64,000 bases of DNA, from contig NZ_JANFMV010000001.1 of NCBI RefSeq assembly GCF_024385575.1, positions 1,951,681 through 2,015,680 of the forward strand, in the 5' to 3' direction. The notes beneath the pieces were generated by a model. That model worked only from the letters and a program-made list of their open reading frames with translations, was not told the DNA's origin and did no database searches. Positions 9,209 through 16,150 of the stretch are shown here, piece by piece. This DNA comes from Rhizobium sp. NRK18 (lineage in GTDB: Bacteria > Pseudomonadota > Alphaproteobacteria > Rhizobiales > Rhizobiaceae). The position numbers and the translations under genes were made by a program. The stretch's first letter is position 1. Every line of letters starts with the position of its first letter.

Positions 9209-10117
9209 TCAGACGGCGCTGATGGTTTCGGTCCAGCCGATCCGACCTTCCAGCCAGGCGGCAAAGAGGGCGGCGGCCGGCGAAAGACGGCTGAAATTCC
9301 GGGCAACGAGGTGATAGGCGCCATAGGCGATGGCCAGATCGAAGGGGCGTACCAGCCTTCCGGCGGCAATGTCATCGGCCGCATGGCGGGTGTCCGCGAG
9401 ACCGACACCGCTGCCGCGGAGCGCGCTTTGCTGAACCAGTGCCGAATCGGTGAAATAGGGTCCCGGCGGAACGTCGAGAGAGGGAAGTCCCGCGGCGGAA
9501 AACCAGGCGCGCCAGAGCGCGCGGTCGTCTTCATGCAGCAGCGGGTATTTCAGGATGTCCTCTGGCGTCTGGATCGGCGGGCCGGCCCGCAACAGGTCAG
9601 GAGAAAGGACAGGGGTCATTTCCACCCCCGTCAGGCGGTGGGCCTGCGTGCGGGGCCATGTCTCGTCGGACTTGCCGTAGCGGATGGCGAGATCTGCCTC
9701 GTTGGCACGAAACGCGATCAGCCGCATGTCGGATTCGATAAGAACGTCGACATCGGGGTGGCGGCGATGAAAGTCCGGCAGGTTCGGGCCGAGCCAGCTG
9801 GAGGCAAAGGCCGGCTCGCAACTGACCTTGACGCGGCCGCGGGCGGGTGTCGCGACAATTCCGTCGATCACGCCGCCGATCATGTCGAAGGACGAGGTCA
9901 GCACAGCGAGCAGGCTCTGGCCGGTGTCGGTCAGCGTCACCGAACGGTGATGGCGATCGAAAAGGGGCTTTCCGAGCATCGTCTCCAGCTGACGAATCTG
10001 GCGGCTGATGGCCGCCTGGGAGACGAAGAGTTCCTCCGACGCGGCGGTAAAGCTTGAGAGTCGGCCGGCGGCTTCGAAGCTCCTGAGCGCTGTCAGCGGC
10101 AGGCGTCCTCGTTTCAT
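9209..10117 (-). CDS. LysR family regulator, GcvA-like
   Basis: A 302-residue protein starting MKRGRLPLTALRSFEAAGRL, with the helix-turn-helix ASEELFVSQAAISRQIRQLE and a C-terminal periplasmic-binding-like sensor domain. The opening RLPLTALRSFEAA is typical of the GcvA/AmpR branch. The reading frame continues upstream to 10222, but MKRGRL is the family start. It is codirectional with, and about 150 bp upstream of, the TAXI-TRAP genes, so control of that transporter is a reasonable guess but not shown. Confidence 0.88.
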   Translation of the reverse strand: MKRGRLPLTALRSFEAAGRLSSFTAASEELFVSQAAISRQIRQLETMLGKPLFDRHHRSVTLTDTGQSLLAVLTSSFDMIGGVIDGIVATPARGRVKVSCEPAFASSWLGPNLPDFHRRHPDVDVLIESDMRLIAFRANEADLAIRYGKSDETWPRTQAHRLTGVEMTPVLSPDLLRAGPPIQTPEDILKYPLLHEDDRALWRAWFSAAGLPSLDVPPGPYFTDSALVQQSALRGSGVGLADTRHAADDIAAGRLVRPFDLAIAYGAYHLVARNFSRLSPAAALFAAWLEGRIGWTETISAV

Positions 10118-10220
10118 GTCCTCATCCTGACATAACCAGAAGTCAATCGATGCCGACGATAAGCTCGTTTGAACGGAAAGCGCAAGCGGCGGCATAAGCT
10201 CCTGAAAAGGAGCCCACGCC

Positions 10221-10358
10221 ATGACCGCTATTTTCCAGATACTCGCCGACGCGCTTCGTCTGATTACATTCCAGTCCCGGAGGCGGCCGATCGTCAGCTC
10301 AGGCGAGCGATCACCAGATGACCGGGAGACGGTTCGCCGTCCTGCATGCGGACGTTGA
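10221..10358 (+). CDS. Possible small protein, 45 residues, divergent from the LysR gene
   Basis: An ATG at 10221 follows a good ribosome-binding site (AAAAGGAG, about 8 bases upstream) and opens a 45-codon frame beginning MTAIFQILADALRLITFQ. The first 18 residues form an amphipathic, mostly hydrophobic helix. The remainder is rich in Arg and overlaps the 3' end of the opposing methyltransferase gene, so it may be unselected read-through. It could be a decayed DUF1127-type gene of the kind often found divergent from LysR genes, but no DUF1127 motif survives. Confidence 0.3.
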   Translation: MTAIFQILADALRLITFQSRRRPIVSSGERSPDDRETVRRPACGR

Positions 10359-11115
10359 TGTCGGTGATTTCTACGACTTCGAAACCAGTCGCGGAGAGAC
10401 GTTCGCGAATGTAGGTTTCCGAATGGAGAAAGCGCTGATGCGGTCCGACGGCATAGGGGCGGCCGGCCATCAGTTCGTCGCTGCCGGTCTCCGAGGAGAA
10501 GATGAACAGGCCGCCGGAATTCATATTTTCGGCCGCGCCGAAGAACAGCGGCTCGAGCGCGCCGAGATAGGGCAGCACGTCGGTCGCGGTGACGAGATCG
10601 AACGGCTCCTCGTCGTTGTCTTCGAGGAAGTCCTCCGCCTCTGCGACGTAGAGCGTCTCGTAGAGATCCTTTTCATGGGCGATCTCGACCATGTTTTCGG
10701 AAATGTCGATGCCGGTGATGTCGCCGGCCATGTCGCGCATGGCGCCGCCGGCAAGCCCGGTGCCGCAGCCGAGATCGAGCATGCGGGCATAGGGGCCGGT
10801 CAGTTCGAGAGCCTGCAGGCGCTGGCGCATCAGCAGCGGCACGCAGTAGCCGAGTTGCTCGACGAGGATGTCCTCGAAGGCTTCGGCGTGCTGGTCGAAC
10901 AGCGTCTCGACATAGGCGTCCGGGGCTTTCGGCGGCGTTTCGCCACGACCCATGGAGGCGATGCGCACGGCCGCGCCGCCATGGTCTTCCGGATCGATGG
11001 CGAGCACCTCCTCATAGGCCTTCACGGCGGCGTCGATATCGCCGGCCTTTTCGAGCGCCAGCGCCCGGTTGTAGGCCTCGGCCAGTGCGTCTTCGTCGAT
11101 CTTTTTCGCGGTCAT
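10294..11115 (-). CDS. TPR-containing SAM-dependent methyltransferase
   Basis: A 273-residue fusion of one or two tetratricopeptide units (residues about 9-43, AYNRALALEKAGDIDAAVKA) with a class I methyltransferase domain. Motif I is LDLGCGTG (113-120), followed by GIDISENMVEIA and an acidic D-x-x-T-A-T-D-V motif IV. The family is widespread in Rhizobiales, where the annotation is usually just methyltransferase; the TPR suggests that the substrate is bound through a protein partner. It is not clearly in an operon. Confidence 0.85.
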   Translation of the reverse strand: MTAKKIDEDALAEAYNRALALEKAGDIDAAVKAYEEVLAIDPEDHGGAAVRIASMGRGETPPKAPDAYVETLFDQHAEAFEDILVEQLGYCVPLLMRQRLQALELTGPYARMLDLGCGTGLAGGAMRDMAGDITGIDISENMVEIAHEKDLYETLYVAEAEDFLEDNDEEPFDLVTATDVLPYLGALEPLFFGAAENMNSGGLFIFSSETGSDELMAGRPYAVGPHQRFLHSETYIRERLSATGFEVVEITDINVRMQDGEPSPGHLVIARLS

Positions 11116-11200
11116 GGTCCCAGTTTCCGGTGCCTGATTGCAGTCGGCCTGATCTACGCGGCCCGGCTAGGCAGCGCAACCGAAATCGGGAGTTCTGCTG

Positions 11201-11467
11201 CTAGTGGAGGATGAATTCCCCTTTCAGCGCCCGCCATTCGCTGGCCGATATCAGCCGGCGATGGACGTAGCGGACGGAATGCAACGGACCGTCCAGTTTT
11301 TCCTGCCAGAACTTGAGAAAGCTCTTCATTTCCGGGAAATCCGGCGCCAGATCGTAATGCTGCCAGATATAGCTTTGCAGAAGGGTCTGGTGATCGGGCA
11401 TGCGATAGAGAATTTCGGCCGTGGTCACGCCATAGCCTTTCAGTTGCATTTCCATGTCCTGATTCAT
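11201..11467 (-). CDS. usg: Usg family protein
   Basis: An 88-residue protein whose core, GYGVTTAEILYRMPDHQ followed by SYIWQHYDLAPDFP and FLKFWQEKLDGPLHSV, matches the alphaproteobacterial Usg family. The name comes from a historical link with tryptophan biosynthesis genes; the function is not established. Here it has no trp neighbour. It lies upstream of the methyltransferase gene on the same strand, about 85 bp away. Confidence 0.88.
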   Translation of the reverse strand: MNQDMEMQLKGYGVTTAEILYRMPDHQTLLQSYIWQHYDLAPDFPEMKSFLKFWQEKLDGPLHSVRYVHRRLISASEWRALKGEFILH

Positions 11468-11821
11468 GCAATGACCTCGCAGTTCAACAATGGTTCCCGC
11501 TCTTGTCGCCGGGTTGTCCCGGTCTTCAGCGATTTGAACATGCCACGGTTACCCGAGGCTTTACAATTCCGTCATTATCGGCTTTTATTTAATAATTATA
11601 GTATGTTAGCATCCTCATCCGGTGAGTGCTGCCATTGCTGTGGTCCATTGGCAGGCGCTGGATGCCGGACGTGTCCAATTACCAAAATTGATTGGGAATT
11701 CCTGCATTTCGAGGCCGAAAAAAGCCTGAGGTTTAACAAATATTTAGCTTTCCCGGTAAGGTTTGAGGCTTATGTAGTAACGGCCCATTTTTGACATCCA
11801 ACATTCCGAAGAGATTTGACC
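11468..11821. other. 354-bp intergenic region between usg and the diguanylate cyclase gene
   Basis: The two genes diverge from this region, so it should hold both promoters. A strikingly AT-rich patch (about 11568-11612, including TTTATTTAATAATTATAG) stands out from the GC-rich surroundings. I find no reading frame with a ribosome-binding site, no tRNA-like fold and no clear terminator. Confidence 0.5.
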
Positions 11822-13273
11822 ATGCCTGTTCTTGATACGGCGGAAACCACTTTTGATCTGGCACCCATCGCGATGTGGGTGGAGGATTTCAGCGGGGTCA
11901 AGGCCCTGCTCGATAGCTGGAAGGTCGAGGGCGTTACCGATATCAAGGCTTTTCTACGGGAAGACCCGTCGCGTGTCATGGCAAGCTCGCAGGCCATCAA
12001 GGTTCTGAAGGTCAACCGCGCGACGCTGGAGCTGTTCGAGGCGGACGATTTCGATCAACTGGTCGGCAATCTGGGAATGGTCTTCCGGGACGAAATGCTG
12101 GAAAGCCACGTCGGCGAACTGTCGCAGCTTTGGGAGGGCAAGGGTCAGTTCTCCGGGACCGCGATCAACTACACCCTGTCGGGCAAGCGCCTTGACATCC
12201 AGTTGCGCGCCACGGTGCTGCCGGGATCGGAAGAGACGCTCGAGCGGGTCCTGCTGACGACCGAGGACGTGACCGCACGCGAGTCGGCACGCCGTCAGGA
12301 ACTCGCGAGCCGGCAATATGCCGAAGGCATCTTCGAGCACTCGCCAGTTTCTCTCTGGGTCGAGGACTTCAGCCGGATCAAGATCCTGCTTGAGGAGGTG
12401 AGGGCGCGCGGCATCGTCGATTTCCGGGTGTTCACCGACGTCCATCCCGAATTCGTCCGCCAGTGCATGAGCGAAATCCGGCTAATCGACGTCAACAAGG
12501 CGACGCTTAGCCTTTTCGCTGCGCCGGACAAGCATACGATCATGCAGCGTCTGGGCGATGTCTTCCGTGACGAGATGGAGCATCACTTCCGCGAGCAGCT
12601 GATCGAGCTCTGGAACAACAACCTTTTCCATTCCCGCGAAGTGGTCAATTACGCCCTGGACGGCAGCGAGCGCCACGTGCTGCTGCAGTTTTCCGTTCTG
12701 CCGGGCCATGAGCTGGATTGGTCGCTGGTGCAGGTGGCGCTGACCGATATCACGGCCCGCAAGAAGGCTGAGGCCTATCTCGAATATCTCGGCAAGCACG
12801 ACGTGCTGACCAAGCTCCACAACCGTGCCTTCTACATGGACGAACTGAACCGGCTTGAGCGCAAGTCGCTGAGGCCCGTCTCGGCCATCCTGCTGGATCT
12901 CAACGGGTTGAAGGAAGCCAACGACACGTTGGGTCACGATGCCGGCGACTCGCTGTTGCGGCGCATCGGCGAGGTGCTGAACGGCGTCGTCACGCCGCCG
13001 AACCATTGCGCCCGCATCGGCGGCGACGAATTCGCCATTCTGCTGCCCGGCTACGATCGTCCGGCGACGCTTGCGCTGATCGACAACATCAACAAGCTGC
13101 TGGAGATCAACAACAAGTTCTACTCCGACCTGACGCTCAGCGTTTCCATGGGTGCGGCAACCAGCGAACCGAACGAGAAGATCGAAGACGTCGTCAAGCG
13201 GGCGGATGCGGAAATGTACCGCGAGAAGCAGCGCTATTACGAAGCCGTCGAAAAGAACCGCCGTCGGGCCTGA
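11822..13273 (+). CDS. Diguanylate cyclase with two tandem PAS-like domains
   Basis: 483 residues ending in a GGDEF domain whose active site is intact (GGDEF at 400-404, preceded by CARI). It should make cyclic di-GMP from GTP. The N-terminal part is an internal duplication: P-I-A-M-W-V-E-D-F-S at about residue 17 recurs as P-V-S-L-W-V-E-D-F-S at about 175, and VNRATLELF and VFRDEM recur as VNKATLSLF and VFRDEM. Both units are PAS-like sensors. There is no membrane segment. An ATG at 11822 after GAAGAG is preferred to the TTG six bases upstream. A bidirectional terminator follows. Confidence 0.9.
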   Translation: MPVLDTAETTFDLAPIAMWVEDFSGVKALLDSWKVEGVTDIKAFLREDPSRVMASSQAIKVLKVNRATLELFEADDFDQLVGNLGMVFRDEMLESHVGELSQLWEGKGQFSGTAINYTLSGKRLDIQLRATVLPGSEETLERVLLTTEDVTARESARRQELASRQYAEGIFEHSPVSLWVEDFSRIKILLEEVRARGIVDFRVFTDVHPEFVRQCMSEIRLIDVNKATLSLFAAPDKHTIMQRLGDVFRDEMEHHFREQLIELWNNNLFHSREVVNYALDGSERHVLLQFSVLPGHELDWSLVQVALTDITARKKAEAYLEYLGKHDVLTKLHNRAFYMDELNRLERKSLRPVSAILLDLNGLKEANDTLGHDAGDSLLRRIGEVLNGVVTPPNHCARIGGDEFAILLPGYDRPATLALIDNINKLLEINNKFYSDLTLSVSMGAATSEPNEKIEDVVKRADAEMYREKQRYYEAVEKNRRRA

Positions 13274-13294
13274 ATTTTCCGGATGTTAGTCCAG

Positions 13295-13323
13295 AAAAAA
13301 GCCGGCTGTGAGCCGGCTTTTTT
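13295..13323. terminator. Bidirectional terminator
   Basis: AAAAAAGCCGGCT and its exact complement AGCCGGCTTTTTT flank a 3-nt loop, giving a GC-rich stem with a T run on either strand. It ends the diguanylate cyclase message on the plus strand and the amino acid ABC operon on the minus strand. Confidence 0.92.
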
Positions 13324-13326
13324 GCG

Positions 13327-14157
13327 TCAGCGCTTGAGGTGGCGGGTCAGCCGCGCCTCGATGAAATCGACGCCGTGGCTGAGCGTCTGGACGATCGCCA
13401 GATAGAAGATCGCCGCCCAGAGATAGGTCTGGTAGTCGAAGGTGCGCGAGAACGCGTAGCGCGTTTCACCCATCAGGTCGAAGACGGTGATGATGGCGAC
13501 GACCGCCGAGCCCTTGATCAAGAGGATCAGCTCGTTGTTGTAGGGGCGCAGCGCGACGATCATCGCCTGCGGCAGGATGATCTTCCAGAAGGTGACAGCC
13601 TTCGGAATGGCGAGCGAGGACGCGCCCTCGCGCTGGCCTTTCGGGATGCTCTGGATCGCGCCACGGAGAATTTCGGTCTGATAGGCGGCGGTGTTCAGCG
13701 ACATGGCGAACAGGCCGCAATACCAGGCGTCGCGGAAGAACCACCACAGATTGGCGGCTTCCAGCTCGTGGCGGAAATTGCCGAGGCCGTAATAGATGAG
13801 GTAGAGCTGCGCCAGCAGCGGCGTGCCGCGGAAGACATAGACATATCCATAGGCGAAGCCGCTGAGCAGCGGGTTCTTCGACATGCGCGCGAAGGTCAGC
13901 GGCAGCGACACGATCGCACCGCAGGTCATCGAAATGCCGACGAGGATGATCGTCGTCATCAGGCCGTGCAGATAGCGCGGGCCGTATTTGGCGAATTTCG
14001 CCGGATCGAAGCCGTTGACGACCATCAGCACGAGGCTGACGGCGAGGATGCCCCAGAGGAGAAGGAGCAGATAGCCGGTCAGTCGCGCACCAGACATTTT
14101 CTGCGGCGGGACGGGAGGCGCCGGTTGAGCCGGAACAAGCTTTTCTGCAACGCTCAT
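13327..14157 (-). CDS. Polar amino acid ABC transporter permease (second subunit)
   Basis: 276 residues of the HisM/HisQ permease family, with five or more membrane segments and the EAA loop region (EILRGAIQSIPKGQREGASSLAI ... ILPQAM) that contacts the ATPase. Its start overlaps the stop of the first permease gene as ATGA, so the two are translationally coupled. The reading frame runs on upstream, but that part lies inside the other permease gene. Lysine/arginine/ornithine/histidine-type uptake is the likely role. It is the last gene before the terminator; no ATPase gene is present. Confidence 0.9.
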   Translation of the reverse strand: MSVAEKLVPAQPAPPVPPQKMSGARLTGYLLLLLWGILAVSLVLMVVNGFDPAKFAKYGPRYLHGLMTTIILVGISMTCGAIVSLPLTFARMSKNPLLSGFAYGYVYVFRGTPLLAQLYLIYYGLGNFRHELEAANLWWFFRDAWYCGLFAMSLNTAAYQTEILRGAIQSIPKGQREGASSLAIPKAVTFWKIILPQAMIVALRPYNNELILLIKGSAVVAIITVFDLMGETRYAFSRTFDYQTYLWAAIFYLAIVQTLSHGVDFIEARLTRHLKR

Positions 14158-14957
14158 CGGCTGATCTCCGAACGCTTCGCCCAGTTTTCGATGTAGCGCA
14201 GCGCAAACGAGGAGAGAACCGCGAGCACGAGATAGATCAGGCAGGCGATGGAATAGAAGAAGAAGGCCTGCTTGGTCACGCGGACCGCGACGGATGTCTG
14301 ACGCAACAGTTCCGCAAGGCCGACGATCGAGACGTAGGAGGTGTCCTTGAGCAGGATCATCCAGAGGTTCGTCGCGCCCGGAAGGGCGATCCGCACGAGC
14401 TGCGGGATGATCACCAGCCGATAGGTGCGGGCCCGGCTCAAGCCAAGGGAGGCCGATGCCTCGAACTGGCCGTTCGGGATCGCCTGCATCGCGGCGTAGA
14501 TGACTTCGGAGAAATACGAAGAGTTGACGACGCCAAGTGCCACCATTCCGGCCACGAAGGCGTTGATCTCGACGCCTTGGTCGTAGCCGAAGCTCGCCAG
14601 CAGCGATTGCACCAGGATCTGCGCGCCGTAATAGATTATAAAGAGGGTCAGCAGTTCCGGCAGGCCGCGGAAGATCGTCGTGTAGATGCCGGCCGCAAGC
14701 CGGAGCGATTTTTCCTGCGAGCGCATGGCGAGCGCGATCAGGAAGCCGAGGATGACGCCGACCGGCAGTGTGGCAATCGCCAGCGTCACGGTGATCAGCA
14801 CGCCGCTTGCCAGTTCGTCGCCCCAGCCGGTGTCGCCGCAGGAGAGGAGGTGACCTTCTCCGAGCCATGTGAAGAGGCCGATTTTTCCGCAAAGCGGATC
14901 AAGCCAGTACAGAACGCTGTCCCACCAGGACATGCCCGCGGACGGGATGTCGTTCAT
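14154..14957 (-). CDS. Polar amino acid ABC transporter permease (first subunit)
   Basis: 267 residues of the same HisQ/HisM family as its neighbour, with the EAA motif EVIYAAMQAIPNGQFEASASLGLSRARTYRLVIIPQ. The two permeases would form the membrane heterodimer. The first 60 residues include an extra segment (LDPLCGKIGLFTWLGEGHLLSCGDTGWGDE) that is probably periplasmic, a feature of some HisQ-like permeases. It follows the binding-protein gene after a hairpin-containing 95-bp gap. Confidence 0.9.
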   Translation of the reverse strand: MNDIPSAGMSWWDSVLYWLDPLCGKIGLFTWLGEGHLLSCGDTGWGDELASGVLITVTLAIATLPVGVILGFLIALAMRSQEKSLRLAAGIYTTIFRGLPELLTLFIIYYGAQILVQSLLASFGYDQGVEINAFVAGMVALGVVNSSYFSEVIYAAMQAIPNGQFEASASLGLSRARTYRLVIIPQLVRIALPGATNLWMILLKDTSYVSIVGLAELLRQTSVAVRVTKQAFFFYSIACLIYLVLAVLSSFALRYIENWAKRSEISR

Positions 14958-15013
14958 GCCAATTCCCCTTGCGGTCGTTGCCGCTTACCGTCTGCCATTT
15001 GGCATTTCTTGAA

Positions 15014-15042
15014 AAGGGCGGGATGTTTTTCGTCCCGCCCTT
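15014..15042 (-). terminator. Intercistronic hairpin between amino acid binding protein and permease genes
   Basis: AAGGGCGGGA pairs exactly with TCCCGCCCTT across a 9-nt loop, and on the minus strand the stem is followed by TTCAAG after the two T residues of the stem. It is well placed to stabilise the binding-protein message and reduce transcription into the permease genes. Confidence 0.7.
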
Positions 15043-15052
15043 CCTTGTCTCT

Positions 15053-15826
15053 TTATTCGGCGCCGTAGACGTCGAAATCGAAGTACTTGTCCTGGATTTC
15101 CTTGTACTTGCCGTTGGCGCGAATGGCGGCGATGGCCGCATTCAGCTTTTCACGCAGGGCGTCGTCGCCCTTGCGTACGGCAATACCGGCGCCGGCGCCG
15201 TTGATCTTCGGATCGACCGGCATGGTCGTCAGGATCTTGCAGCAGGCGCCGTCATTCGACTTCACCCATTCGGTCAGCACGACGACGTCGTCCATGACGG
15301 CATCGACGCGGCCATCCGACAGGTCGAGCTTGAACTCGTCCGAGCTCGGATAAAGCTTGAGTTCGGAATCCTTCAGGTGCGCTTCGACATAGTTGGCGTG
15401 CGTGGTCGAGGTCTGCGCGCCGACGGTCTTGCCTGCGAGGTCTTCGACGCTCTTGATGTCGCTGTCCTTCGGAACGGCGATGGCCGGCGGCGTGTTGTAG
15501 ATCTTGTCGGTGAAGTCGACGAGCTGCTTGCGCTCGTCGGTGATCGACATGGACGACAGGATCATGTCGAACTTCTTGGCCTGAAGGGCAGGGATGATGC
15601 CATCCCAGTCGTTCGAAACGAATGTGCATTCCGCCTTCATCTCTTCGCAGAGCGCCCGGCCGATATCCATGTCGAAGCCGAGGAAGTTGCCGGCGGAATC
15701 GACGTATTCGAAAGGCGGATAGGTGGAATCGGTGCCAATCACATATTTCTCCCCATCGGCGAGAGCCGAGCCGGCGAAGAGGCTGGCCGCAATGAGGGAT
15801 GCGACCGCGATCAGACGTTTGGACAT
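15053..15826 (-). CDS. Polar amino acid ABC transporter binding protein
   Basis: 257 residues with a clear Sec signal peptide (MSKRLIAVASLIAASLFAGSALA) and an SBP_bac_3 domain starting YVIGTDSTYPPFEYVDSAGNFLGFD. The order R/K-rich signal, Y-P-P-F-E and later D-G-R-V-D-A-V-M-D-D is typical of lysine/arginine/ornithine or histidine receptors (ArgT/HisJ/AotJ). Two cysteines, in A-C-C-K, lie in the second lobe. MSKRL is preferred over an in-frame ATG 27 codons upstream that lacks a signal-like sequence. Confidence 0.9.
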   Translation of the reverse strand: MSKRLIAVASLIAASLFAGSALADGEKYVIGTDSTYPPFEYVDSAGNFLGFDMDIGRALCEEMKAECTFVSNDWDGIIPALQAKKFDMILSSMSITDERKQLVDFTDKIYNTPPAIAVPKDSDIKSVEDLAGKTVGAQTSTTHANYVEAHLKDSELKLYPSSDEFKLDLSDGRVDAVMDDVVVLTEWVKSNDGACCKILTTMPVDPKINGAGAGIAVRKGDDALREKLNAAIAAIRANGKYKEIQDKYFDFDVYGAE

Positions 15827-16150
15827 TTTCAATAGTTCCTCTCTGTTGACGTCCGTTTGCTTGTTTTTCGATGCGGACGTAGCTGCTGGCTGAGAAAAAG
15901 CAACCAACTTCGGTGATAATCAAACCTTTTTTGGGGAAATTGCAATGGCGATTGCGGGGAACCGCACGGGTAGGTGCCGCGTTCATGCGGATGAATTGTC
16001 ATTGGTCAACGCGCGGATCGCATGAACTTCGTCTGTATTGCTCGTTCATGCAGGGTTCACGGCCATCCACTTAGTCTGACGAAAGTTGGGTCGAACTGTT
16101 TTTCGCAGTGCGCAGCCAATGTGCCGAATTATAAAAAGAGGAAACCCCAA
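15827..16150. other. 324-bp intergenic region between the amino acid ABC operon and the OmpA gene
   Basis: Divergent promoters for the two flanking genes should lie here. An A/T-rich run (AACCTTTTTTGGGGAAATTG near 15925) is visible. I see no further gene, no terminator and no recognised operator; an open frame at 16022-16150 is the unselected upstream extension of the OmpA gene. Confidence 0.4.
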
